Part shown: piece by piece, positions 9,005 to 18,145 of the stretch
How the letters are laid out: each line of letters opens with the position of its first letter
How positions within the stretch are numbered: position 1 is the stretch's first letter
Assembly: GCF_013912375.1 (NCBI RefSeq)
Contig: NZ_JACETV010000001.1
Location: 1,116,001 to 1,180,000 of the forward strand
Source: Emticicia sp. BO119
Lineage (GTDB): Bacteria; Bacteroidota; Bacteroidia; Cytophagales; Spirosomataceae
DNA length: 64,000 nucleotides
Direction of reading: 5' to 3'
The notes under the pieces: model-generated
Seen by the model: the letters and a program-made list of their open reading frames with translations, nothing else
Database searches by the model: none
Told to the model about the DNA's origin: nothing
Program-made: the position numbers and the translations under genes

Positions 9005-9184
9005 TCACCCCTTATTGCCGCCACCTCCGAACATTTTGAAAAGACCTACTATAATCAGGACAATCACAATGATTACTACTACAATGCCTGTATTAAAGCC
9101 GGCTTTGAAAATACCAGCAATGGCATCGCATGAGGAAACAATCAATACAAAGCAGATGACTAAAAGATAATTTAATAGTTTCAT
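9005..9184 (-). CDS. Small single-span lipoprotein
   Basis: 59-residue frame from the ATG complementary to 9182-9184 to TGA at 9005-9007. It begins MKLLNYLLVICFVLIVSSC, a short lipoprotein signal with SSC lipobox. A mature stretch (DAIAGIFKAGFNTG), one Val/Ile-rich membrane segment and a glycine/lysine tail (FGGGGNKG) follow. Small lipoproteins of this design are widespread in Bacteroidota and sometimes carry misleading enzyme names; no enzyme could fit here. It probably sits in the envelope; function unknown. Confidence 0.7.
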   Translation of the reverse strand: MKLLNYLLVICFVLIVSSCDAIAGIFKAGFNTGIVVVIIVIVLIIVGLFKMFGGGGNKG

Positions 9185-9264
9185 GGCTGTTATAAAGTTT
9201 TAGTGAATTAAGTAATTAAAACTCATAAAAAACTGTGCCAGCCCACATGCACTGTTTTGCAGAT

Positions 9265-9756
9265 TTAAGGAGTGGGTTTCCACCGAAAGGATTTTTCGTC
9301 AACGGCACGCATGGTGCACAAGACTCCATTCAGGTGATCGTATTCATGTTGTAATAGTTCTGAAATTGCACTTTCTGCCTGCCATCTTTTTTCCTGCCAG
9401 TTTTCGTCTAAATATTTCATTGTTAATGATTTATGGCGTTTTACATAAACAAGTAAATTCGGAAAACTCATGCAATCATCCCAGAGTTCAAACATTTCAT
9501 CACTCATGTTTTCAAATTCTGGATTAATAATAACAACCGGAGTGTCAATATTTATGTAAATCAGGCGTTTCATAATTCCTAATTGTGGGGCGGCAATACC
9601 CCTGCCAAAATGATATTTTGCCCGTATTTCCTGCATTACATTGTGTAAATCTTTTACCCATTCTTTTACCTTAGGTAATTCTTCAGGTACCACTGGTTCG
9701 CAGACTTCATATAAGCGTGGATCGCCTAATAAGACTAAATCTTCAAGGTGTTTCAT
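9265..9756 (-). CDS. Peptide deformylase family protein, variant active-site motif
   Basis: 163 residues from the ATG complementary to 9754-9756; an upstream start at 9795 would add 13 residues that do not fit the family. Peptide deformylases remove the formyl group from nascent N-terminal methionine using a metal held by one Cys and two His. The GIAAPQ motif (about residues 53-58) and HEYDH with His137, Glu138, His141 are intact. The usual EGCLS motif is changed to DDCMS around Cys95. The metal ligands remain, so it may be active, but it may be a secondary paralogue with changed substrate use rather than the housekeeping Def. Divergent from the OmpA-family gene. Confidence 0.8.
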   Translation of the reverse strand: MKHLEDLVLLGDPRLYEVCEPVVPEELPKVKEWVKDLHNVMQEIRAKYHFGRGIAAPQLGIMKRLIYINIDTPVVIINPEFENMSDEMFELWDDCMSFPNLLVYVKRHKSLTMKYLDENWQEKRWQAESAISELLQHEYDHLNGVLCTMRAVDEKSFRWKPTP

Positions 9757-9923
9757 ATAATTTTTTAACAAAATATTGCATTTTTGTTGATGCAAAAATT
9801 GTATATAATAATTTTCGGGTAGATTTCGTAATATATCTGATAACAGCTTTTAACAAATATGACTCTTTTGTGTTAAACTAAGAAACGGTTAGAGCGAAAG
9901 TCTGTGCAATAAATTTTACGCCC

Positions 9924-11198
9924 ATGAAAAGAATATGTCTGATAATCCTCCTCTTTTGCTCCATTCAAAGTTTTGGACAAACGATTACGCATACGCCGGA
10001 AATTGATGACCAGGTAACTTACGATACTGATATTACCAAAGTGGAGCTCCGGGACGAATTTACAATTATTTCTTTCAGCTATCAATACAGTAATCGAAGA
10101 AGCCAGAATTATAATTTTCCGATTCCTTTGCCCAATCAAAGACCCCAGCAATCTACCGCTACTATTTCTATTAATCCTAAGAGCTACCTGAACGGAAACG
10201 GCAAACGTTTTAAATATATCAGGGCAACCGGCATACCCGAACTCCCTGATTCAAAACCTGTTTCACCTGGACAAGTGTACAATTTTACCGTTTATTATGA
10301 AAGATTAGACCCAGGAATTGAGCTTTTTAATCTGATAGAAGGTAAAAACTCTCCTGAGCAAACTTTGCAATTCTGGAATTTTTACGGGGTTCATATCAGA
10401 AATCCTTTAAGAAAAATACCAACCGCATCTACCGGGCCTATCACCCTGACTGTAAAAGGGAAAATAATAGATGCCAAAACTCAGAAACCTATTATGGGCA
10501 GAGTGGTTTATCAGTTTGATAAAAACGCTGCAAAAAAAGGTTCTGCAATTGTTTCGGCATCCGGCAATTATTCTTTCGCTTTAAGCCCTGATGCTTACAC
10601 ATTCACAGCTATAGCGAAAGGATACGAGTCTGAACAGGCCAGTCTGGATTTGTCTAAAATCAAGAAGAATCAGCAGTTTACTCAGAATATCTACCTGAAT
10701 CCTGTGGTTGAGAAAATTGTTTCAAAACCAGTCCAGAAAGAAACTTCAAAGAAAGTTCCTTCAGAGGTCGAACAACCGAAGGTTAAATCTCCTGTTGTTG
10801 ATACCTCTACGGTTGTCCAGCCCAAAGAAGAAACTGCCCCGGTGAAAGTGGAGGAAAATAAATTCAGACTTGATAAGGTCTATTTTAATACCGGAGAGTC
10901 GGGGTTATTACCTGAGTCTTTTGAGCAACTGAATGGCCTTTTAAAGATGATGAAAAATAGCCCGACTATGACTATTATTATTGAAGGGCATACGGATAAT
11001 ATTGGCGATCCCGGGCAAAACAAGCGTTTATCGTTAGAGCGGGCTTTTAATGTACGTGAGTATCTTATCAGTAAAGGAATTGCAGGTAAGCGCATTCAGT
11101 TTAAGGGTTACGGAGATACAAAACCTATTGCAGATAATGCTACTGAAGAAGGCAAAAAGTTGAATAGGAGAGTAGAATTTGTAATTTTGAAACCTTGA
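9924..11198 (+). CDS. OmpA-family outer membrane/periplasmic protein
   Basis: 424 residues. An N-terminal signal peptide (cleavage near SFGQ) is followed by a region of unknown fold, then a carboxypeptidase-regulatory-like beta domain around residues 170-250 (TVKGKIIDAKTQKPIMGRVV). A Pro/Lys/Val-rich linker comes next, and a C-terminal OmpA peptidoglycan-binding domain (about 315-424; IIIEGHTDNIGDPGQNKRLSLERA). It should tether the outer membrane to peptidoglycan or act as a periplasmic structural protein. A hairpin terminator follows the stop at 11236-11291. Confidence 0.85.
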   Translation: MKRICLIILLFCSIQSFGQTITHTPEIDDQVTYDTDITKVELRDEFTIISFSYQYSNRRSQNYNFPIPLPNQRPQQSTATISINPKSYLNGNGKRFKYIRATGIPELPDSKPVSPGQVYNFTVYYERLDPGIELFNLIEGKNSPEQTLQFWNFYGVHIRNPLRKIPTASTGPITLTVKGKIIDAKTQKPIMGRVVYQFDKNAAKKGSAIVSASGNYSFALSPDAYTFTAIAKGYESEQASLDLSKIKKNQQFTQNIYLNPVVEKIVSKPVQKETSKKVPSEVEQPKVKSPVVDTSTVVQPKEETAPVKVEENKFRLDKVYFNTGESGLLPESFEQLNGLLKMMKNSPTMTIIIEGHTDNIGDPGQNKRLSLERAFNVREYLISKGIAGKRIQFKGYGDTKPIADNATEEGKKLNRRVEFVILKP

Positions 11199-11235
11199 TT
11201 GTTATTCGACAACTGCAAAAAATAGTGCATGATAT

Positions 11236-11291
11236 AGCACAGAGTTTAAGTGAGTAATTCTAATAATGCTCAGTTTTTCTCTGTGCTTTTT
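11236..11291 (+). terminator. Terminator of the OmpA-family gene
   Basis: AGCACAGAG (11236-11244) pairs perfectly with CTCTGTGCT (11279-11287), followed by a run of T. The long loop holds a small inner stem (TGAG / CTCA). Confidence 0.65.
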
Positions 11292-11305
11292 AATGAAGAA
11301 AAACA

Positions 11306-12826
11306 TCAAAACTTAATATTCTCAATTATATCACTGGCAATCATAGCAGTAGTGCCTTTGAGTTGTGCTGCTTTGTCTCCGGCTAATCCATGCGCGTAGA
11401 CACCTAAAATGGCAGCTTCTTCTGGCACGTAACCTTGGGCTAATAGTGCTAAAATTATCCCTGTGAGTACATCTCCGCTACCCCCCTTAGCCATGCCCGG
11501 GTTTCCGGTTGAGTTAAAATGGATTGTTCCATCTGGCAGTGCAACAGATGTGAATGCTCCTTTAAGACATACAATGCAATGGTGTTCAATTGCGAAGTCT
11601 TTCAGAATCTCTAACTTCTCGTAATCGTTTTGCCATTTTTTACCAATCAGGCGTTGAAACTCTTTGGGGTGCGGGGTTAAAATGGCACTTTTAGGTATAA
11701 GTTTTAAAAAATTTTTATTGGCTGCAATAATGTTTAATGCATCGGCATCTATTACAACTGGTACTTTTACTTTTTTTAATAATTCTTCTACCATTGCAAC
11801 AGTGGTCTTATTTGTGCCAATGCCACAACCTATACCTACAGCCTGATAATTATCTAATTCTGGAAGTCTTTCAAGGAAGTCAGAACTTTTATCGCATAGA
11901 CACATAGCTTCTGGAATAGCTGTCTGAAGAATTTCGTATCCACATTCAGGTGTATAAATTGTTATTTTACCTACACCAGACCTTAAACAAGCTTTTGTTG
12001 AAAGTACAGCGGCACCAATCATGCCATAACTCCCGGCCATCATCATGGCATGGCCGAAATTCCCCTTGTTCGCAAATTTCTTTCGGGGTTTAATCAAAGC
12101 ATTTGCAGTTTCATTATCAGTATAGACATAAGTACTTTGCGTTTTTTCAATAAAACTTTCATTAAGCCCAATATTAACGATTGTCCAGCTACCTACTAAT
12201 TCAGCATTCTGGGGTAGTACAAAAGCTAATTTTGGCAATTGAAAAGTGATTGTCTGAGTGGCTTTTATGATTGCATCATTTTCTGCATTCAATGAATCTG
12301 CAAATAAACCTGTCGGAATATCAACAGCTACTATTTCATTATTAGTTTTATTTAGTTTCTCTGCTACCGATTTTATTAAACCTTCGAGCGGTCTTGAAAG
12401 CCCTACTCCCAAAATAGCATCAATCACTAATTCATCAGGTAGAAAGTCAGGAATTTCACATGGGTTATTAATCCACTGCGAGTGGATTTTATTTTTTAAT
12501 CTTTCAAGATTTATCTGAAAGTTAATAGATTGTTTAGACGAATAATTGATAATATATACTTTTACTTCATAACCCAAAGCATAGAGCATACGGGCAATGG
12601 CGAGTCCATCACCTCCATTATCTCCTAAACCACATAATATGATTATTTTTTTGTAAGAGACTGGAAAATGCTGAATGAAGTTACTTACGAATGCGCTTGA
12701 TGCCTGTTCCATCAAATCGATTGATGCGATAGATTGGTGGGCAATGGTATATTCGTCTGCTTCTTTTATCTCTGATATATAATTGCCTGCCTCCGTCTTC
12801 TTTCTTGTTAATAAAATTTTCATCAA
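11306..12826 (-). CDS. nnr: Bifunctional NAD(P)H-hydrate epimerase / dehydratase
   Basis: 506 residues, a fusion of two NAD(P)HX repair enzymes. The N-terminal half (about 1-215) is the YjeF_N/NnrE epimerase, with ILCGLGDNGGDGLAIARML and the IDAILGVGLSRPL segment. The C-terminal half (about 235-506) is the NnrD dehydratase of the ribokinase-like fold, with LTPHPKEFQRL and GMAKGGSGDVLTGII. Together they return damaged hydrated NADH/NADPH to the normal cofactors in the cytoplasm. Length is standard for the fused form. The gene is monocistronic, convergent with the OmpA-family gene. Confidence 0.93.
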   Translation of the reverse strand: MMKILLTRKKTEAGNYISEIKEADEYTIAHQSIASIDLMEQASSAFVSNFIQHFPVSYKKIIILCGLGDNGGDGLAIARMLYALGYEVKVYIINYSSKQSINFQINLERLKNKIHSQWINNPCEIPDFLPDELVIDAILGVGLSRPLEGLIKSVAEKLNKTNNEIVAVDIPTGLFADSLNAENDAIIKATQTITFQLPKLAFVLPQNAELVGSWTIVNIGLNESFIEKTQSTYVYTDNETANALIKPRKKFANKGNFGHAMMMAGSYGMIGAAVLSTKACLRSGVGKITIYTPECGYEILQTAIPEAMCLCDKSSDFLERLPELDNYQAVGIGCGIGTNKTTVAMVEELLKKVKVPVVIDADALNIIAANKNFLKLIPKSAILTPHPKEFQRLIGKKWQNDYEKLEILKDFAIEHHCIVCLKGAFTSVALPDGTIHFNSTGNPGMAKGGSGDVLTGIILALLAQGYVPEEAAILGVYAHGLAGDKAAQLKGTTAMIASDIIENIKF

Positions 12827-13001
12827 TTTTGTATTTTAATAAAAAATGAGCTTATTCGTATCACAAAAATACAATGAGCTTTTGATATATTATTTTTCTA
12901 CGCTTGATTAAGAATTATTAAATACCTTTAGGGGAGTCAACTCTCTTACTTGTCTTTAATTATATAAAACAAACACTTTTTAAACCTAATTATACGAATT
13001 T

Positions 13002-14051
13002 ATGTCAGAATTTATTAGTGGAATTCAACAAGTGGGGATTGGTGTAAGAGATGCAGCGAAAGCTTTCAATTGGTATAATAAAATATTAGGGTTGAATGTA
13101 CCTCTTTTTGATGATGTGGCAGAAGCTAAATTGATGACTCCGCATACCAACGGTATTATCAGACAACGCCGTGCGATTCTTGCCTTAAACATGGCAGGGG
13201 GCGGCGGTGCTGAAATCTGGCAATCGAATCGTCCGGAACCTCTGGCCCCTGATTTTACTCCTGAATTAGGCGATTACGGTATATTTGCGATCAAGATTAA
13301 ATCTTTAGATGTAAAGCAATTTGCTGAAGTCCAAAAACTAAAGGTTGAGGTTTCGCCGGAAAATAAAAGCCATAGCTGGCTTCAGGACCCTTACGGTAAT
13401 CAGTTGCAGATAGTGTCTGATAACTCATGGTTTAAGCCGAACGGAAGTCTGACTGGTGGTGTAGTTGGCGTAATAATCGGGGTAAGTAATATTGACAAAG
13501 CTCTGAAATTATATAAAGATACCTTGGGTATTAATGAAATAGTGTATGATAAAAGCGGAGAGTTTAATGATTTTGCTACTTTGGGTAAAGGTAATACCCG
13601 TTTCAGAAGGGTGCTATTGCGTAAAACCGTTAAAGATAAAGGTGCATTCAGCCGCTTGTTAGGCAATGTAGAGGTTGAGCTCATACAGAATATAGAAACC
13701 GATGCCAGGCCAAGAAAAATATTCGGTGATCGTAGCTGGGGAGATTTAGGATTTATTCATCTTTGTTTCGACACATTAAATATGGATAATCTGAAACAAT
13801 CCTGTCAGAAAAATGGTTTTCCTTTTACGGTTGACAGTAGCGATACCTTTGATATGGGAGAGGCCGGTGGCAGGTTTACTTATATTGAAGACCCTGATGG
13901 TACATTGATAGAGTTCGTTGAAACACATAGAGTGCCTATTATTAAAAAAATAGGCTGGTATCTTGATCTGAAGAAAAGAAAAACACAGAAACCTTTGCCA
14001 AACTGGATGGTGGCTACAATGGGTTGGGGTAAGGTAAAAGCTGAGGATTAA
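13002..14051 (+). CDS. VOC-superfamily protein with two glyoxalase-like domains
   Basis: 349 residues made of two vicinal-oxygen-chelate units. The first (about 5-140) runs from GIQQVGIGVRDAAKAFNWYN to WLQDPYGNQLQIV. The second (about 150-310) runs from VVGVIIGVSNIDKALKLYKDTLG to FTYIEDPDGTLIEFVETHRVP. A ~35-residue basic tail follows. Such proteins are metal-dependent lyases, isomerases or ring-cleaving dioxygenases; which one applies cannot be decided here. It is a separate gene from hppD and has no near neighbour on its strand. Confidence 0.75.
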   Translation: MSEFISGIQQVGIGVRDAAKAFNWYNKILGLNVPLFDDVAEAKLMTPHTNGIIRQRRAILALNMAGGGGAEIWQSNRPEPLAPDFTPELGDYGIFAIKIKSLDVKQFAEVQKLKVEVSPENKSHSWLQDPYGNQLQIVSDNSWFKPNGSLTGGVVGVIIGVSNIDKALKLYKDTLGINEIVYDKSGEFNDFATLGKGNTRFRRVLLRKTVKDKGAFSRLLGNVEVELIQNIETDARPRKIFGDRSWGDLGFIHLCFDTLNMDNLKQSCQKNGFPFTVDSSDTFDMGEAGGRFTYIEDPDGTLIEFVETHRVPIIKKIGWYLDLKKRKTQKPLPNWMVATMGWGKVKAED

Positions 14052-14089
14052 AGGGGTTTAGCAGGGGTAACGAATATTTTTATACGAAA

Positions 14090-14116
14090 TTGAAAAAAAA
14101 CTAAATTTTTTTTCAA
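14090..14116 (+). terminator. AT-only hairpin after the VOC gene
   Basis: TTGAAAAAAAA and TTTTTTTTCAA form an 11-base perfect stem with a 5-base loop 38 bases after the VOC stop. It is A/T rich, so a weak terminator at best. Confidence 0.35.
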
Positions 14117-14190
14117 TCAAATTTTACCCAAGTAATTTTTTTTTATATATTAGCACCAACAAATACAACAAATGAAAAATCCATTCGTTT

Positions 14191-14222
14191 TTTGGATTTT
14201 ACAGGAATAATTATTAATTTTG
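14191..14222 (+). promoter_or_regulatory. Promoter of rplS
   Basis: TTTG at 14191-14194 and TAATTTTG at 14215-14222 are spaced by 20 bases, matching the Bacteroidota sigma pattern TTTG-N-TAnnTTTG. The start site would lie near 14229, giving a leader of about 80 bases before the rplS ATG. Confidence 0.6.
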
Positions 14223-14307
14223 CACTCCGATTAGGAGAATGCTGGATATGTACGATTCAGCCGCTTCACTAAACGAGTAAATTAATAATCAAGTAAATAA
14301 CAAAGCA

Positions 14308-14661
14308 ATGGATTTGATTAAATTGGTTGAGTCAGAATTTACTGGCAAAAGAGAAAAACAACCGGATTTTAAAGCAGGTGATACTGTAAACGTTCACGTT
14401 AAAATCAAAGAAGGTAACAAAGAGCGTATTCAGGTTTACACTGGTACAGTTATTCAGCGTCGTAATGCTGGTACAAATGGTGAGAGTTTTACCGTTCGTA
14501 AAATTTCAAATGGCGTGGGTGTAGAGAGAATTTTCCCTGTTTTATCGCCAAGTATTGATAAAATTGAGGTATTGCGTTATGGTAAAGTACGTCGTGCAAG
14601 ATTGTTCTACTTACGTGGAAAACAAGGTAAAGCTGCTCGTATCAAAGAATTAAAGAAATAA
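14308..14661 (+). CDS. rplS: 50S ribosomal protein L19
   Basis: 117 residues, standard L19 length. The protein sits at the 30S-50S interface of the ribosome. Family features are [23 protein letters not shown] near the start, [13 protein letters not shown], and the basic C-terminus [16 protein letters not shown]. The gene has its own consensus promoter upstream and a strong terminator downstream, so it is a single-gene unit here. Confidence 0.97.
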   Translation: MDLIKLVESEFTGKREKQPDFKAGDTVNVHVKIKEGNKERIQVYTGTVIQRRNAGTNGESFTVRKISNGVGVERIFPVLSPSIDKIEVLRYGKVRRARLFYLRGKQGKAARIKELKK

Positions 14662-14753
14662 TGTACATCAAACCAACAATAGTTAAACTATTCAAGGTTT
14701 CAGATGTCTAAAGATAAAAGTAATAGCTTTTTCATAATTTTGTATGGGAAAAG

Positions 14754-14779
14754 GTCGCTTCTTTGAAGCGGCTTTTTTT
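14754..14779 (+). terminator. Terminator of rplS
   Basis: CGCTTC-TTT-GAAGCG stem, extended by one G-T and one G-C pair, followed by seven T. Confidence 0.8.
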
Positions 14780-14816
14780 GTTTACAGGAGTTCTTAATTT
14801 AAGCTATTTAAAATAA

Positions 14817-14841
14817 AATCCCGCTTCTTAAAAGCGGGATT
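14817..14841 (-). terminator. Terminator of acs
   Basis: AATCCCGCTT and AAGCGGGATT form a 10-base perfect stem with a 5-base loop just after the acs stop; on the minus strand it is followed by a T-rich tract. Confidence 0.75.
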
Positions 14842-14866
14842 TCTCAAACAAAAAATAGTTATAAAG

Positions 14867-16768
14867 TTACCGCATCTGCTGTGCTCCATTTTTTATCTCC
14901 TCAACCACATTAGGGTCAAGAAGAGTAGAGGTGTCACCTAAATTAGTCGTCTCGCCCTCAGCAATTTTCCTTAAAATACGACGCATAATTTTGCCGGAAC
15001 GTGTTTTGGGCAAGCCACTTACAAACTGAATTTTATCGGGTTTGGCAATCGGGCCGATTACACGTGAAACGGTGGCCAGGATGTCTTTACGGGTTAACTC
15101 CAGATCATTCATATGAGTTTCACAAATTACATAAGCATAGATGCCTTGTCCTTTAATATCATGTGGGTAACCTACCACAGCCGATTCAACCACCCCTGTG
15201 TGCATATTGATAGCGTTTTCAACTTCGGCTGTCCCAATTCTATGTCCTGACACATTCAATACGTCATCTACACGACCTGTGATTCTATAAAAACCGTTTT
15301 CGTCGCGCATGGCGCCATCACCCGTAAAATACAGGTCAGGATACGCGGCAAAATAGTTGGTACGGCATCGTTCATGGTCTCCCCAGGTGGTACGGATAGT
15401 AGATGGCCATGGGAATTTAATACATAAATTACCACTGACATTGCCACCTAAAATCTCATTACCGTTTTCGTCAACCAGCAACATCTGCACACCCGGTAAC
15501 GGGAGTGAAGCCCAGGCCGGTTTCAAAGGAGTGATGCCTGCTAATGCTGAAATCAGGATACCTCCGGTTTCAGTTTGCCACCATGTATCTACAACCGGAC
15601 AATTGTCTTTTCCGATATTTTTAGAATACCAGTGCCAGGCTTCTTCATTGATGGGTTCGCCGACCGAACCTAATATTTTAAGGGAACTTAAATCTTTACC
15701 TTCAACATATTCAGTTCCGAAACCCATTAAAGAGCGAATAGCCGTAGGGGCTGTATAAAGTATGTTTACACTATGTTTTTCGACAATTTCCCAGAATCTT
15801 CCTGCATCGGGATATGTAGGGATTCCTTCAAACATCAATGAAATGGCACCGCATGCTAAGGGTCCATACACGATGTAGGAATGTCCGGTTATCCAGCCTA
15901 TATCAGCAGTGCAGAAATGAACCATACCTGCTTTATACTGAAATACATTCATAAAAGTATAAGCTGTGTAGACCATGTAGCCCCCACAGGTATGCACTAC
16001 TCCTTTGGGTTTTCCGGTAGAGCCAGAAGTATAAAGTATAAACAATGGGTCTTCTGAGTCCATTTCTTCAGCAGGGCAATCAGAATTTACAAATTTTACT
16101 TCTTCTTCCCACCAAACATCCCGACCTTTTATCATGCTAACAGGGGTACGGGTGCGTGTTGCTACAATTACTTTTTTAACCGACGGACATCCGATTAAAG
16201 CATCATCGACTGTATCTTTCATCGGAATAGTCTTGTTTCCCCTTACGGCTCCGTCTGTCGTAATTACTGCTATACACTGAGAGTCATTGATACGGTCGGC
16301 AATAGAAGAGGCCGAAAAACCACCAAATACTACTGAATGAATGGCCCCGATACGCGCACAAGCCAAAGTAGCAATGGCTAATTCAGGAATCATGGGCATA
16401 TATATGCAAACCCTATCACCTTTTTTTACTCCATTGCGTTTGAGCACATTGGCAAAGCTGCATACACGGTCAAATAACTGACGGTAGGTAAGGGTAATAC
16501 TATCTTCACCAGGGTCGTTAGGTTCCCAGATAATAGCAGGCTGGTGAGGTTTTTCTCTTACATGTCGGTCGAGGCAGTTTTCGGTTATATTCAGTTTGCC
16601 GCCAACAAACCATTGTATTTTAGGTTCTTTAAAATTCCAGTCTAATACTTTTGTCCAGGGTTTTTTCCATTCAAAATTATTGGCAGCAATTTCAGCCCAG
16701 AAGCCTTCAGGGTCTTGCACACTTGCCTCATAGGCTTTTTGATACTCTTCGTAGGTTTGAATAAGCAT
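14867..16768 (-). CDS. acs: Acetyl-CoA synthetase
   Basis: 633 residues, full length for AMP-forming acetate-CoA ligase, which activates acetate to acetyl-CoA via acetyl-AMP. The AMP-binding core motif YTSGSTGKPKGV, the substrate-pocket segment VDTWWQTETGG, and the C-terminal PKTRSGKIMRR, which holds the catalytic lysine that is acetylated in relatives, are all present. It lies downstream of a same-strand transporter operon but is separated by an 82-base spacer. A role in scavenging acetate fits; the acetoacetate produced by FahA would need a different activating enzyme. Confidence 0.96.
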   Translation of the reverse strand: MLIQTYEEYQKAYEASVQDPEGFWAEIAANNFEWKKPWTKVLDWNFKEPKIQWFVGGKLNITENCLDRHVREKPHQPAIIWEPNDPGEDSITLTYRQLFDRVCSFANVLKRNGVKKGDRVCIYMPMIPELAIATLACARIGAIHSVVFGGFSASSIADRINDSQCIAVITTDGAVRGNKTIPMKDTVDDALIGCPSVKKVIVATRTRTPVSMIKGRDVWWEEEVKFVNSDCPAEEMDSEDPLFILYTSGSTGKPKGVVHTCGGYMVYTAYTFMNVFQYKAGMVHFCTADIGWITGHSYIVYGPLACGAISLMFEGIPTYPDAGRFWEIVEKHSVNILYTAPTAIRSLMGFGTEYVEGKDLSSLKILGSVGEPINEEAWHWYSKNIGKDNCPVVDTWWQTETGGILISALAGITPLKPAWASLPLPGVQMLLVDENGNEILGGNVSGNLCIKFPWPSTIRTTWGDHERCRTNYFAAYPDLYFTGDGAMRDENGFYRITGRVDDVLNVSGHRIGTAEVENAINMHTGVVESAVVGYPHDIKGQGIYAYVICETHMNDLELTRKDILATVSRVIGPIAKPDKIQFVSGLPKTRSGKIMRRILRKIAEGETTNLGDTSTLLDPNVVEEIKNGAQQMR

Positions 16769-16850
16769 GATTGAATAAGAGGGTAATTAGAAAAATAATG
16801 ATAGTACTCCAAAAGTGCTATTACAATAGCTTTGCAAATATCGCAGATAA

Positions 16851-17903
16851 TTATCCTACAATCCAACTGCCCACTTTAGGAATTTTGCTGATAATTTTTA
16901 CTATCAGGTAGCTGATAACAACAGTTATCAGAAAATGAGCAGAAATTCCGACTAATGGGTGAATCCATGTAAAATTTATCTGGTATTCTCTTGATAATAT
17001 CCTCAAAATTAAGGCATGAGCCAGATAGATACCATAGCTTGTCGTATCTAATTCGGTCATAACTTTGGGCAGAAAATCCACATTGCAAGTTTTCTGAAAC
17101 AATAAAAATATGAAAACAGACATCAGCATTACAGGAAGACTTAAATAATCTGTATAATCATATATGTATTTTCCAGCCTGCCACGAAACTGTATAACAAA
17201 TATAAGCTATTAGTGCCCAGGATGCTAAAAATAAGAGGATAAGCACAATTTTTGAGAGTTTTGTGCCAGAATTACCTAACCAATATCCTAATACGAAGTA
17301 GCCAACAAAGCCTGTGAAATACCTGATGTCAAATTTAATTTCAAATCCCAACCACTTGTTTACTAAAGTGTAAACTACATTGCCAACTACCCACAAGAAT
17401 ATAAAATAGCTGATTTCATTGCGCCGGGCATCATGATTTCGGCTATTTTCTGTGCCTTTAATCCATCGGCTGATAACCGGAGTAAAAGTATAAATGCCTA
17501 AAAGCATATACACAAACCATAAATGCCCTGCACCACCACCGCCACCGGTTAATATTTTCTTTACAAAATCACCAACAGTCCAGAGGGTTCTTTCATTGGC
17601 TAAACCCTTAAAATTAGACCAGATAATATAAATCAGACTCCAGATAAGAAAGGGCACAAAAATACGGGTAAAGCGTTTTTTGAGAAAACTATTTAACTCT
17701 TCATACTTGCCAATGAGTAAATAGCCTGAAAGCATGACAAATACAGGGACGGCAAATCGGCCAAAAACGTTGATGATATGGCAAATCCACCAGTCTGAAT
17801 AAGGAATTTTCTTAACATGCAACGAACCATAGCCCGCTGCATGTAATAAAATAACTGTGAGCGTTGCAAAAACCCGGAGGTTTGTTACCCAATATTTTTT
17901 CAT
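16851..17903 (-). CDS. Acyltransferase family 3 membrane protein
   Basis: 350 residues with about ten hydrophobic helices and the N-terminal RVFATLTVILLHAAGYG stretch, whose histidine matches the conserved catalytic one of the OafA/acyltransferase-3 family. Members transfer acetyl or succinyl groups to surface polysaccharides, peptidoglycan or antibiotics at the inner membrane. Its ATG overlaps the stop of the preceding small membrane gene by four bases (ATGA), so translation is probably coupled and the two belong to one operon with the MHS transporter. Acceptor unknown. Confidence 0.85.
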   Translation of the reverse strand: MKKYWVTNLRVFATLTVILLHAAGYGSLHVKKIPYSDWWICHIINVFGRFAVPVFVMLSGYLLIGKYEELNSFLKKRFTRIFVPFLIWSLIYIIWSNFKGLANERTLWTVGDFVKKILTGGGGGAGHLWFVYMLLGIYTFTPVISRWIKGTENSRNHDARRNEISYFIFLWVVGNVVYTLVNKWLGFEIKFDIRYFTGFVGYFVLGYWLGNSGTKLSKIVLILLFLASWALIAYICYTVSWQAGKYIYDYTDYLSLPVMLMSVFIFLLFQKTCNVDFLPKVMTELDTTSYGIYLAHALILRILSREYQINFTWIHPLVGISAHFLITVVISYLIVKIISKIPKVGSWIVG

Positions 17904-18133
17904 AGTTTTTCACCATCTCTGGTGCTATACTCTCCTTGTAAGGCATAGTAGCCGAATACAGACATTCCAAAAGAAATGATAGGGGCCAGAATAAAAGTAT
18001 AGATAATAGCAGGTACAAGATCATTGCCTCCGGTCTTCCATAGGGGTAATGCCTGAAAGTAAATTAAGTAAATTCCGGCACTCACACCTATTAGAATCCA
18101 CAAAATACCTAATGCTTTTCTGATTGCGTTCAT
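17900..18133 (-). CDS. Small two-helix membrane protein, partner of the MHS transporter
   Basis: 77 residues with two hydrophobic segments (about 8-27 and 42-62) and a polar tail. It lies 12 bases after the transporter gene and overlaps the acyltransferase start by four bases. It resembles the small DUF6814-type proteins that accompany MFS transporters in Bacteroidota, a match made from memory. It is probably an accessory or stabilising subunit of the transporter. Confidence 0.65.
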   Translation of the reverse strand: MNAIRKALGILWILIGVSAGIYLIYFQALPLWKTGGNDLVPAIIYTFILAPIISFGMSVFGYYALQGEYSTRDGEKL

Positions 18134-18145
18134 AGTTTTTAAGGG

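Noticed and set aside
8944-9277. GATTTAARGAGTGGG word found twice (8944 and 9262)
   Set aside because: One copy lies in the spacer after the flavin reductase-like gene and the other at the end of the deformylase gene; 15 of 16 bases match but there is no wider similarity, so chance cannot be excluded.
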